From NCBI GenBank assembly GCA_964019165.1, contig OZ025268.1:17954784-18018783 (forward strand): DNA of 64,000 nucleotides, read 5' to 3'. The DNA comes from Mastigias papua (Eukaryota; Cnidaria; Scyphozoa; Rhizostomeae; Mastigiidae). The position numbers were made by a program, and so were the translations under genes. Every line of letters begins with the position of its first letter. Position 1 is the stretch's first letter. The notes under the pieces were generated by a model. That model did not search any database and was not told the origin of the DNA. It was given only the letters and a program-made list of their open reading frames with translations. Of the stretch, positions 1-10,860 are shown piece by piece.

Positions 1-129
1 ATAGATTATCGTCTTAAATCGGATAAACGTATAAAGAAAACCAAGTTTAAGGCTACTGGAGCTCCTGGGCTCACAAAGCACTCCAAAAAAGTCTAAAGCC
101 TGCGATACTGAATGTTATTCACAAAGGCA

Positions 130-570
130 AACCTGAGCTACATCCAATTTGTTGTAGTTTTATGTGATGTTGCTTCATAAGAGTACAAAACAGGGCTGCC
201 AGAATCATAGTAAACAGCAAATACCATACAAATACTATACACCGGCTATGCCTTTACTTCACGGTCATGGATGGCCAACAATCAAGCAACGTATTTTGAA
301 GGAAACATCCTCATTTATATTTTAGTCCGTAAATTCACAGACTACCGATTATATGTCGTCGTTGTTCATAAGATGCTATGACAGTAAGGAACGAAATTTG
401 AGCTAGAAGGGACATGAATCTGAAAGTAGCATTACTTATGACAACACCAAGTTAGGTATCTTCCTGCCACAAAGGAGCCACCTTATGGAACGGCTTAGAT
501 ATAGCTAGTAAACCGGCTAGTGTTGCGTTTAAAAATCTGCTATAAAAGTTGAATTACGTAGCTTTCCTTT
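130..570 (+). pseudogene. Decayed LINE reverse transcriptase, C-terminal part
   Basis: Translation on the plus strand gives VQNRAARIIVNS near 183-220 and TLWNGLD near 486-505. These are landmarks of the region after the catalytic core in CR1/L2/Jockey-type non-LTR retrotransposons (the 'LQ..QNRAARII' and 'LWN.L' motifs). Stop codons and frame changes lie between them, so it is a dead fragment. No catalytic RT motif is present. The start is indistinct, because the upstream 130 bases cannot be aligned by eye. The clade assignment is family knowledge applied by eye. Confidence 0.55.
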
Positions 571-699
571 CAGGTTCGCTGTTTTTTACTTTATTTATTT
601 AATTTGATGTAAATTATTGACTTTTATGGTTACTTACTTTTACTGGCAGTTTGTTTTCTTAATCTAAAATTTCACTCATTTTGACAACCAGAAATTCTG

Positions 700-960
700 T
701 TCTGAACTTGTTAGTCCATATCATCATCATTGGATTTCGTCTCTTCCCAGCAGTTTGATTATTATGGATCTTTAGTCATCTCGGTTGTCAGCTTTTCTTG
801 ACACATTCTACATGACTTAAATTTGTTCATTCCTTAGTGTTGTCTAGCCGCAAGGTTTAAGGTCTTGTTCTGCCTCTTCCCATTTAGCTTTCCATCAACC
901 AGTAGTCTTTGTAGTCCTTCTCTGTGAATTATGTGCCCAAGACAAGTTGTATGTCTTTGT
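700..960 (-). pseudogene. RTE-like LINE 3' end relic (C-terminal tail)
   Basis: On the minus strand the translation contains LGHIIHREGLQRLL followed by DGKLNGKR. This matches the 'FGH..RREGLQRLL.EGK..GKRGRGRPR' segment near the C terminus of RTE/BovB-type retrotransposon polyproteins. The reading frame then decays with stops, and the strand ends in GATGATGATATGG, the kind of short microsatellite tail RTE elements carry. It is unrelated in sequence to the intact RTE copy at 34.6-37.9 kb, although the motif class is the same. Confidence 0.5.
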
Positions 961-999
961 TGAACTATTTTTAGGGGCAGTTGTATACTGTTGTATTCT

Positions 1000-1135
1000 G
1001 TTCATTTTCTATTATTCCGTATAAATATTTTAAATAGTGAAACGATGACGATGGCGATGATGATGACGATGAAGTTGGCGATGATGATGGCGACGACGAT
1101 GACGATGATGATGATGATGATGATGATGATAAAAT
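1000..1135 (+). repeat. LINE-type 3' tail with GAT/GAC microsatellite
   Basis: The stretch ATTCCGTATAAATATTTTAA, followed by an irregular (GATGAC/GATGAT)n run to about 1132, resembles another tail in this window (42930-42966, ATTCCGTATAAATATTATAA). This suggests 3' ends of one LINE family whose microsatellite tail has expanded here. Confidence 0.45.
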
Positions 1136-1484
1136 GATGGTAAAGATTATGAGGACCAACCCATGGTTGGAGACCTGCTCACCGTGCCAAGTGGGCACAG
1201 AGAGACGCTGTCCTTAAGTTGATAGGGATTTATTTCGCAGAGATTTAGATTTAGGGCAGGTGTTGACGACCTGTGGCAAACTGTCCAACCAGGCCCCTTT
1301 AGTGAAAGTCAGGCTCAGCAGCTTCAGGCTGCAGTTCTGATAAGTAACTGATAGGGTAACAGAGTGGATTGAGTGTAGCCGACTCAATCACTTCTTCTAA
1401 ACAATTTGAAGGTGAACACTGACCGACCCCAGGGTCAGCCCAGGCCCCGCAAGGGGCATAAAGGGAGAAGAGACAGACAGACAG
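1136..1484. other. Non-coding, repeat-like spacer
   Basis: No reading frame here looks like protein. It holds a small dyad (ACCAACCCATGGTTGG) near 1155 and a GC-richer block (1430-1460, CCCCAGGGTCAGCCCAGGCC), and ends in short AGAC repeats just before a GAT microsatellite. The composition differs from the flanks and suggests an unidentified interspersed repeat. Confidence 0.3.
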
Positions 1485-1488
1485 ATTA

Positions 1489-1519
<31 letters not shown>

Positions 1520-1534
1520 AATGATGATGATGCA
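1485..1534 (+). repeat. (GAT)n/(GGT)n microsatellite
   Basis: Seven or more GAT units run into GGT units and then GAT again. On either strand it encodes long Met/Val or His runs, so the short frames over it are artefacts. Confidence 0.9.
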
Positions 1535-2484
1535 GATTCCAATAGAGATCGCTCATTGTACTTGCATATTAGAAAAGGTTAATATGTCGAACTTCAGGTG
1601 TCAAGAAGCAAGTAGCATTGTCAATATGACCATTTTTAATCCAGGGCATCCGTGCACATTCTTTTTCAGGTATTACTTTGTAGAGGAATGTATGCCAATG
1701 TTCCAAAAGAATGGTTTAGAATATTTATGAACATGTCAACACCATTAATTGGTGATATGGGCTCAATGAGGGGTGAAACTTTTTACCATCAGCTAACTCA
1801 ACTTATGAGCTCAGTTCACATCCTCTTCCTCGTAAGCAAACATAAATCAAAGCTACTGCTTGTCTCGTGCAAACATGAAAGATGCATGGGCTCTATGGAA
1901 GCAATGCAGGCGTGCCTTCGCGCATTGAACTAGTGAAGCAATCTGTATAGAACGAGGATTGATTCCTGGCTAAGGTAACATCGCACGCTCTTTGTGGTGT
2001 CCTTCCTTGATCGTGTTAGTTCTTTCATACCTTACACACAGCGCAGAGAGCATGGAGCCAGAGAAGTGAAGGTATTATAGTTTACGAAGTTGACAATGCT
2101 CGCAATTTAACTCTAGCTGAACTTTACTACAGAGATTACATACATTGATGTAGGAATATTTATGATCTAATGTTTTATGAATTACGAGAACGGAAAGGCT
2201 AGTTTTATTGTTTATATAAGTGAATAGCAGAACAGAGGGGTGATCAAGAATGCAATACTTCAAGAGAGAATGACGATATATTTGATTCACTGATTTGTCT
2301 AAGGTGATGCCTGTAATAGTGGTATGAGCTTTGAATGAATATAGATAGAAAACGATTATGAGTGTGAGATTTGACCTAAGATCACAGCGCTTATGCTTAC
2401 TGCAATTGAACTTAGCTATGTATTTCAGGTATAAAGTAAAATGCTTGCAAATAGGCATAGTAGTGCGATATTGATTTCTCTTAC
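1535..2484 (-). other. Proximal part of the first intron of the TGF-beta-like gene
   Basis: It begins with the GTAAGAG donor read on the minus strand. The open frame continues from the exon by chance but turns into non-protein-like AT-rich translation. No further exon is recognisable between here and position 1. Confidence 0.45.
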
Positions 2485-2737
2485 CTATGCCTGGAAAACT
2501 CCTCACAAACTGAGCACCATAGGGTAGCCTCTGTCCATGTGATAATGTTTTATACAATTGTACGATGTACTTCTGGCTTCTGAGCTTCTGTCTTTGTTGG
2601 AGATTGGTGACATCTTGCTTTTCTACCTTGTGCAACAACTGCCCATTACGCATAGACGTTGGGAACGAGTTGCGACTACAACTGCAAGCGTAAAAGGCAG
2701 CCAATATCACAAGAGTTCCACGCAACATTGCTGGCAT
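2485..2737 (-). CDS. First coding exon of a TGF-beta superfamily ligand (BMP/Nodal/GDF-like prodomain)
   Basis: This minus-strand exon starts at ATG 2737 and encodes 84 codons plus one base. A signal peptide is visible at residues 4-20 (MLRGTLVILAAFYACSC). A polar stretch follows, then YIVQLYKTLS and FVRSFPGI. The pair '(Y/F)M.DLY...' and '(A)NTVRSFPG' is characteristic of the N-terminal prodomain of BMP, GDF and Nodal ligands. The frame then meets GTAAGAG, a strong splice donor (G|GTAAGAG at 2485/2484), in phase 1, just where protein-like sequence stops. The mature cystine-knot domain is not seen in 1-2484, so the intron must be at least 2.4 kb and the remaining exons lie outside the window. 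The product would be a secreted morphogen precursor. Which ligand class it is cannot be decided from this exon. Confidence 0.6.
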
Positions 2738-5592
2738 CCTTGTACTCTGAGTTTGTGTTATTTTGACTCCTTGTTTGTTAAATATTCCTTGATAAGATCA
2801 TCGCAGATTAAAATGCACTTATCTCCTTCCCCTAGAAAGATGCCAGTTACCAGCTGCCATGCAGTTGATCGCATATCATTATTTTCCATTGATCGCTGGC
2901 GTTGACAAATATCCCTGATAATATACACCTGCTGAATGGCTTCAATGAAGGGCGGTATTCTAGTCACATGAAGGCAAGCCCTCTGTCTGGCACGTGATTT
3001 TGTAAACAGCCCAAGTTACAAATGATGTACTCTACTGCGAGTAAGGAAGAGTCCTTCTACTGACAAAGTTAGGTATTTGGTTTGTATGAAAAGCAGTAGA
3101 CTAGGTTGCATAAAGGTCCACCACAATGTACCTTGAATACTGCCGAAGGCTCTAATTCACAAGGATGTTCCATTCGCGCTTTTGTGGCTGAAAAAGTCGT
3201 CAATATAAAATCAATTTCTTCAATCTTGATTGGAAGAAGAAAGTCAAAGACAGCACAGAAGGCTATTAAGTATACAGTGCTACATTGCAATATCGAAAAT
3301 ACCTGTAGCATTTTTTAATATGATTCTGTTTGAGCAGTGAAAAGTTTGATCATGCTGCCTAGACTTTGAAGGCAAAATTTAGTGTCGGGTATCAATGATT
3401 TACAGTGAATATAAATAGCTGTATTGTATGTTTACAGACGCTTACAGACATGGCCTTCCGATTTTCACTCTCATCAGCCTCCTGGACCAAAATCCCTCCA
3501 TTATCTTCACTGGCATTCGTTTCAACCTGTCAACCTACCAATGTGTGTCGGTCTTTGCCGTTCGCTGCTTCTTGTACTTTCAAGTTTTCCCGTCACCTTC
3601 ATACGGTTCTTTGCGAAGCTTGTACGTTTCCTACTCATCAAAATCCATGACGTGAAGAGAGGCTCAAGATGGGCTAGAGCACTAGTCTTTCCAAAGCTAA
3701 GCTGTATGTTCACTTGATGGGCATAGGGGGCAACTGAGAGGGAGAAGTCCGCGCTTAGTTAACAGATAATGGTATTTGAGCTCCGTTGTGATCTGACAAT
3801 AAGAACTTCTTTGCATTAAATTTCATATATCCCAAGAGCAGAGAAGTACTTTTGCATATCCTGAGAAGTTGGTTCTAAAGGATTAAGCATGTACTGTTTA
3901 AGGAAGAGTCAGTTGTTTTCTTTCATGAAAATGTTTTCGTCGGTCGAACCTTTTTTAACCCCCGGATCTCATGGATATTATTTACTTTCCCATGCATAAT
4001 TTCTTGCTGCTCAAATTTGTTTTCTTTAAGTGCAATTGTTGAAAATGTGCTCTCAAAATGTGAAAACATTCCCTTTTTCCTGAGAACTCTTTGAGCACGC
4101 TCGTGCACAATTCCTTGCAAAGCCACCAAGTGTCCCTCTTCATTTGTTAAGACACACGGTATGTTTTCTAACACTCAAAGGGTTCTCAAAAGTCTGAAAA
4201 ACCTGGAAAACCTGGAAAAATCAGAAAAGTTTTGTCTGTTCTCTATATTTTCTAGGAAGTATATTAGCACAATATGCAGTTTTAGCTACTTTTGGCCGGG
4301 GCTCTTAAACTACATAGATCTCGTTCATCCATTGTGCCCCTCCACCTTTCAAATGCGTTTAGTCAAGAGATTTGATATGAATGATTTGGATTGGGGTCTT
4401 AATCAAAGCAGCAGCTGCTAAGAGCCTAACAGATTGAACGGAGATTCATGCATAACGTATTGTGTTAAACTGGCGATCATATTTACCCAGGTGTTATCCT
4501 TTCCATCTAGTTTTCCAGGTCAATACCGTCATACCGTCACCAGCCTTTCCCCCAAATGGCACCAGTAATGAATAATCCTTCATTCCATCTTCATGCGTTC
4601 GTTGAGCGTTCCTTCTAATATTCTTTTTTTCATTCCTTTTATCTTCATAGAGCTTTTCTTTCATTTGTTTATTCCTTTTGCTCTATATTAATTCTTTTTC
4701 TTTTGGTCTTACCTCGTACCTTGTTTTTCCTTCAATGTATCTTTCATCTTTTTTTACTCAAGCAAGCTCTTCTTGTCTATTTCAGGCTCTTTTGTCTAGA
4801 ACTTGTTTACCACATAGTCACTTCGATCAGTTCATTAATGAAATTTCCAAACCATGCTATTGTTGGAGTTTAAAGGTGAATCGATATATTTCCTTTGACA
4901 GTACCTGTCAGCTTTGTAGGCTTAGGTGTTGAGTAGTGGAGCTATAGAGTATGAATAGCAAGCTGATTGAAAGGCCTGACTCGTATTTAGGCCTTGTTCA
5001 AAGAATTTTAGCGGCCAGTCTTGCTGGAAATAAAGTCCATTGATTTGCAATAAATGTGATCCATTGTATTGAAAAGCACAAAGAACACACACCGTGCTAT
5101 TTTTAAACTAGATCTATCCCTGCCATGCATCCTCTTCTTGCCTTCGAATAAGGAGCCTCATTTTTAGGACAATCATGATTTATATAGACTTGATATAATC
5201 ACAGAAAGGCATTTTGAGTTAGATTACATTCTTTGAATCATTCCTTGTCTATCACTGCTTTGAGTCATCAAAGCTTATCAAATTAGATGAAGAAGATCTT
5301 ATCTGATGCAGACTTATTTTTCTTGATCTGTTTGCTAAAGGAGGTTGCATTACTAGTAAACAAGACCCAAGTAAAAATTCCTGCCCTAGTTTGAATTTCA
5401 TTCAAATGCCATGATAATGTGGGTACAGACTTCGGAACGGTTTTTGAGACTGGTACTACAGGGTGTTTACTTTGATGACGTGGCGCGCTTTCTCTCCTGC
5501 ACCGGAGAACCCATTTGGATTGCAAAGTTGAATGAAATAGGAGCGTTGTGCTGTAGGGCCTAAAATAAGGAGATTTCAAGACTATTATTCAG
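2738..5592. other. No recognisable gene
   Basis: AT-rich DNA with only short chance frames. Around 4185-4235 an A-rich repeat (AAACCTGGAAAACCTGGAAA) resembles other degenerate 'CCTGGAAAA' stretches near 15480-15550 and 38330-38460, probably relics of one old repeat. The first few hundred bases should hold the promoter and 5' UTR of the minus-strand exon that ends at 2737, but no TATA box or initiator could be singled out. Confidence 0.4.
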
Positions 5593-5780
5593 AGTATATC
5601 CGCCAAATGTTTGATGCCTTTAAGTCTGTTTTCTCCTTACCTAATTGACCAATCAGCATCAAAATGGGCCTAAATGTAGCTGTGGAACGCATGTGTGGTG
5701 AGAATCCTGCATGATGATTGGTCTATGAGGTTGGGAGAAAATAGATCTGATCAACCTCTTAAACATTTGGCGGCTATGCT
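5593..5780. mobile_element. Palindromic MITE, copy A
   Basis: A 188-bp element whose ends are inverted repeats (left CGCCAAATGTTTGA, right AAACATTTGGCGGCTATGCT). Most of its length folds back on itself: CTAATTGACCAATCA near 5640 pairs with TGATTGGTCTATGAGG near 5716, and TTTTCTCC pairs with GGGAGAAAA. Two more copies occur at 44198-44379 and 56421-56617. There is no coding capacity, so it would be non-autonomous. The superfamily is unknown. Confidence 0.75.
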
Positions 5781-8500
5781 ATTGTTTAGCAGACAATAAA
5801 GCCTAATGGGTCTATAAACAGTACCCGTAGGACAATTTTCCAGGACTTTCATATTTTTACTATAAGAAGCGCTTTTTTAGCGTAATATACTTCAATGCTA
5901 GTGCTCTCTATCAGGAAAGCTTCGTAGATGTAGTAAGGACCGTCGCGAGGATGATACTTCTCGGATGGTGTGAAACAAATCTTTGCCAACAAAATGAGCG
6001 ACACTCAAGGGATAGGTATTGTTTGTGATTGTACACCTGACACTTTCAATACACTTCTAATGTTGCCGACAGTATGCTACGTACCTGTTTGGAACATCTG
6101 TGAAAGTTTCAATATTTGCTGGTGAGCAGAGGTGAGATCTCGATGGAGGTCATGAGTGTGGTAATTGAATGGCCTGCAAAGCAGTCTCTCTTTTTAGGAA
6201 GACACCACTGCTGATGATAATAATAATATAATATTAATATGATATTGTTTAAAGTTGGTTTTTACATACCTTTTATACATGAAACTAATTAAGACCAACT
6301 ATTTACAGCAGCATACTCTAAAATACAACGAAATTGTTTAAAAAAACGAGAAATAGGAGAGAACGAGGATTGCACGATGAATATGACGTCGTCAATATTT
6401 ACAAATTTTGCATTTGCAGTCCTCTGCACTCCAACTTTTTATACTGTTCTTAAAAGAGCAGATTGAGGTTTGCTTTTAATGATATTCGGAAGGTAGTTCC
6501 ATTTGCAGCATCATTTAGCGAAAAATCGTAGAATTTCCCGATAAGAGGCTAGTTTTGCTAACGAAGTGCTCTTCCAGGGGGTGTGGCTTCCACGAAGACC
6601 CCCCTTTCGCTACAGGCCTCATTGCAGTATCCACTAGTTCTTACACCATTAATTTTCACTTTCGAGATCATTATTTGAACTTTCAAGACCACTCGATGTG
6701 GTCAAGGCCACTATGTTGTAGGTCCTGTGTCGCTGTATATTTCCTTGTAGATCACCATGACCTCAGAATTGCAATGATTCATCCTGCCATCATTCCCGAT
6801 TACCAACACCAATGGCATACCTGTATGCTATTGCCAAAGTTAAGTGTCGTGCTGGTCGTACTGGTCGTAGATTGACAAATGCAGAAGTTGATTTTCTCAT
6901 AGTCAAATTTCGTGTCTGTGCTATGACCACGCATCGTATTCGAATCCCTCAATTTGATCAAATCTCCCACGGGTTTTTCTGTTTCATTCACTGATACCCC
7001 ATCATGTATCTACGGTCGCGAATCTATTCAGCGGCCAGGATTTTATTCGCAGTTTTCCCTGGTCAAGTTCCTGAACAGACTGGAAAAGACACCATACTTT
7101 ATGACCTTCCACTCAATCAAGCTCAGGAAAGAAGTCTACCTTTGAAACAAGCTGAAGACCGAGGCTTTTTAGTGTGTAGTCAGACTAGTTTTATTTGTAG
7201 AGTTGGATGACGCATAATTTTTGGATTGTTCCTGGGAATTTCTGACATTATGAGCTTAGATGAGCAAGGTGCCCTGCCCATTTGAGACCGAATCATTTGC
7301 AATAGGCTCGTTTTCATGCTAGCACTAAGCCATGGGAGCATTGCTCGCGAAGCTAATAAATGTTGCCCCCCTTTGCTCGTCCTATAATTCCATGATAAAA
7401 ACATGTTTTTGTTTACAATCTTCGAAAAACTAAAAGCTTCTTGCACAAGAAAACAAATAGGCTGCGAACGTATTAGTGGCTAAGTTGTATATTCTCCATG
7501 CGTGAAGAAGGGATGCTTAATTATCTTAGGATTTGAGCTTTGATCGGCTCTGCCCTCATTGCAAGCTTTGTTTGCATTGCCTATCCATGCAATTTCTTGC
7601 TTTTATAATCAAAAGAAAATCCTTCAAGTCCGGAGCAAATGCATTAGCTGGAAGATTTGCTTCTTAACAAAGACTGGAGCATTTATGATATCAGTGTATG
7701 AAACGAGAAGCCTGACAATGATGCAAACCGCTGGCTATTCTCTCATCGATCACATTCAATGACAGAAGATCTTTCTTGAACTATGTGACCAATATGAACA
7801 CAAAATTTGATGTTCTGCTCATGCTTGATGCGTGAGAAGGGACCACCTGCTAGAAAGGATGTCATTCCTGGGGTCGTCGGAATTTTTAGCCTGTTCCCTT
7901 TCACGTGGCCTTCTCCTCCACAGCATCTCTAACAGGTATCTCTCCTCTGCTAGCTGAGAAAGGTGTATTCATCCAGCTACCCCTCAGACGACTACCTTTT
8001 GCTTAGCATCTGTCATCCAGAGCTTATTAATCGCTTAGTAACATTGTTGCAATATGACTTCTTTCGCCATAGGGCCCACTTCCTTTAATGATTCACTCGT
8101 TTTTGCATTCGCGGGTTTTAAATGTCTTACAGAACTGTGAATCAATACAGTAGTTGAATAAGCTGTATTTGTCAAATGCTTTTGCTAATAGGTGCTACGT
8201 TTCTTCAGTCGAAGATAGATGATACCGAACTGAATTCAGCATCACGAACAAACCACTACTGAGATTCAGGGGGATATTGGTACCTTAACTATTTTGGGGT
8301 GTCAAAAATTCTTGCCTAGATTCTCGTAACACATGTTATTTACATGTTACCTCCAACGCATCCCACATGCACATTTTGGAAATATATACTTGCGTAGCGA
8401 GTGGTTCTGTGAGCGGTTGAATCATATTCATTTACGTGTCTAAGAGAATTCGAAACTTCGCGAGCATCAGGAATTTCAGCAAATAGATACGCTGGATGAT
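5781..8500. other. No recognisable gene
   Basis: Only short frames without protein-family landmarks are present. A short AT-rich patch lies near 6215-6245 (ATAATAATA). Confidence 0.4.
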
Positions 8501-8571
8501 GACTCTTCCGAAAGTTGAAGAAATAGCACAGCCGTTGACTCTTCCGAAAGTTGAAGAAATAGCACAGCCGT
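8501..8571. repeat. 36-bp tandem duplication
   Basis: GACTCTTCCGAAAGTTGAAG and the following 16 bases occur twice head to tail (8501-8536 and 8537-8571) with no visible mismatch, indicating a recent local duplication. Confidence 0.9.
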
Positions 8572-8639
8572 CTGAACAACCTTCTATTATAGTAGCCTTC
8601 CCAACCTAGCTTATCGTTGAGTGTTTGCCTACTTGTACC

Positions 8640-9070
8640 TCTCCCTGCAGCAGCTCTGATTTTGTGTACTGGTAGAATCTTAACTTTGAGTCAATTGTCG
8701 CACACGATCAGCACATGATATCTTCACACTATCAATCAGAATTGAACTGTGATCCCTTATATTTCAGTACATACCCTAGTATCATCTTTTAAACCAATGA
8801 ACATTAGTTGCAGGGTTTGCAACCATTACGCTGTTCTATATCAGTCAGTTGCAACTTTCGTGCCCTTCTCGATGTTTGAAACGAAGAAGCCTATGCTTTC
8901 TCCACATGCATAGATTGTGTTGTCATCTGCAAAATTACAAAGCTGAGAGTCCAGTATACCATAAAAGAATAACAAACAAATTAAACAGGAAGGGCCCCAG
9001 AACGGATCCTTACTGCACACCTGATTTTAACTTCCTGCCAGCTCCTAAAAACGTTGCCTTTTGCCTACTA
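8640..9070 (-). pseudogene. Decayed LINE reverse transcriptase core fragment
   Basis: Minus-strand translation around 8975-9040 reads GSVLGPFLFNLF after a stop codon. This corresponds to RT motif B ('G.PQGSVLGPLLFNLFIND'). Further on, a frame-shifted stretch reads DDNTIYACGES, matching the catalytic 'ADD.TIYA' box with decay. Several stops and shifts make it non-functional. It is separate from, but collinear with, the larger minus-strand relic that follows. Confidence 0.55.
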
Positions 9071-9129
9071 CCTTAGCACAGCATTTCTCAGTAGAATATG
9101 AATATGTAAAATAATCTTGGGATTTTCAT

Positions 9130-10860
9130 TTCATTTCTTTCATTTAATATTTTAACACGGACATCCTTTCAGCAAGATGAAAATACATAAGTACACTAAA
9201 AGGAAAAAGGAAAGCATATAAAATAAAAGTGCTGCTCTACCAGGGGGTCGTGTTTCGACCTTGTAGGTTCAGAAGGTAATTTCTAAAGCTTTTTTTGAAA
9301 CTAGCGAATGAAACTTGTTCTCCAACGTTGTCGGGTATATCATTCCAGTTTTTGATACTAGAGTAGTAAAACCTTCTCTTTGCATACTCTAACCCTAACT
9401 TTTGGAATTTGCAGAATTTGCAGATTCTTGTTCCATACTCAGAAATCATGGTTCTTTCAACAAATTTGCGGTCCTTGATCAAATGAAATTAGAGACTTTA
9501 CATCCAGCCATTTACAATTCCACCCATCCTTATAATTCGCATCTCCTATCAGCCTCCTTGCCCTTGTTTGTGATGGCTGCAGTTGGCATAGTTTGGTGCT
9601 AGAGAGAACATCCCAAACGATATCACCATAGCGAAGATTGCTTTCATAGAGGGCTTTGTGGAGTTGTTCAAGTTTTCGTTGAGGATGGATGTTTTTTAAC
9701 TTTCTCAAGGAGCATATGGCCCATTTGAATTTTTTTTGACGGTTTTATATAGCTCTTTCCAGTTGAGGCTTTTGTCAATGCTAATCACCAAATATTTTGC
9801 CTTCTCGACCCTTTTGATTACTTGATTATTAAGGACAAGATCTTGCAAATTATCATCTACTCTATTCAATTTTCTCCTGTGGCCTATAGCCACATATTCA
9901 CTTTTGCTAGCAAGTAAGTTAATTTATCCTTACCCAATTCGATATATTTTCCAGTCCGTTTTCAACCTCTTAGCAATTCATTTAGGCTTTCTGATGCGAT
10001 ACTCACACATGTATCATGGGCATACACATTTGGGGTCATGTTTTCCAAGCAATTCTCAAAATCATTAATGTACAATTTGAAGAACAAGGGCCCCAAACAT
10101 GAGCCCTGCAGAATACCAAACTTTAAAATGCAATTGTCAGAGCTAGCTCCTACAGAATTGCTCGCTATTGGTCGGGTAAGAAATGCACCAGTCATGAGAA
10201 GTACCCTCGACAACATGCCAAGTGGAGTTTGACCTTTAGCTGAGGCAAGAGTCTCATTCCAATCAATGGTTAACAGTTCGTCCAAGAATAGTTGCCTATC
10301 ATAATTTCTAAGGCTACGCTTTTCAACTACTTTTGCTCTTGCTTAGCTATTAGTTTCCTACCATTTATTTTCCTTACTGCAAAGATAAGGTAGTAATCTA
10401 CTATCACTGGCTTTAGCGCATTCGCTCGTAGAATGTAATTTGGGCGACTTGTAGCAAAGTGATCTATGAGAGCCTTAGAAATATGGAAGCCCCCATCTTT
10501 CTCGACCGCAGCTACTCTAGTATATTCGTCTATTTCCTGCTCAAATTGGAATCCAGAATAAATTGATTTTATGCTTTTTGGCCGGACATACGATTTGCAG
10601 CAGCAGTACCCTCTCTGCTAAAGATAGATGAATATACGAGTTGAACATTTGGGTTCTTTTTCTTGATATTCTTGAAGGTTTTCATAAACTTTTCTGCAAC
10701 TTCTTCTGTGGTCGAGTCTCGCAGATTATTAGTGTCTGCATGCATAATTGTCACATACCCATCAGAATCTACACGATTGGCTGCTTCCTCAACTTTCATC
10801 CCTGATTTTGCATTCAAGACTTATAATGATTGCATAACATTTTTTTAGAGCCCAATCTAT
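9130..10860 (-). pseudogene. Degenerate LINE: esterase-like ORF1 end, endonuclease C terminus, RT and 3' end
   Basis: Read on the minus strand, the order is as follows. (1) 10817-10569 encodes YVTIMHADTNNLRDSTTEEV, like the 'H.GTNDL' block of SGNH-hydrolase/esterase modules in CR1-type ORF1. (2) Around 10560-10330 a frame-broken stretch contains RPNYILRANALKP and YYLIFAVRKING, the end of an APE-type endonuclease ('DHY.IFAVRK'). (3) 10285-9962 contains ILQGSCLGPLFFKLYINDFE and YAHDT, an RT motif B and a mutated YADDT box. (4) 9893-9457 contains the thumb region. (5) 9482-9237 ends with NWNDIPDNV. The 3' side ends near 9130 in an AATG/TTTC-rich tail shared with the relic at 13.3 kb. The mutated catalytic Asp, internal deletions and stops show it is dead. 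Confidence 0.7.

Noticed and set aside
1299..1730. His-rich and Met/Val-rich frames (also at 45502-45702)
   Set aside because: They result from GAT microsatellites.
2075..2484. C-terminal extension of the TGF-beta-like exon to a 220-codon frame
   Set aside because: Protein-like character stops at FPGI, where a strong GTAAGAG donor lies. The remainder is low-quality AT-rich translation.
4160..4240. Leu/Asn/Glu repeat in SLKNLENLEKSEK-like translation
   Set aside because: It is an A-rich degenerate interspersed repeat also seen near 15.5 and 38.4 kb, not a coding exon.
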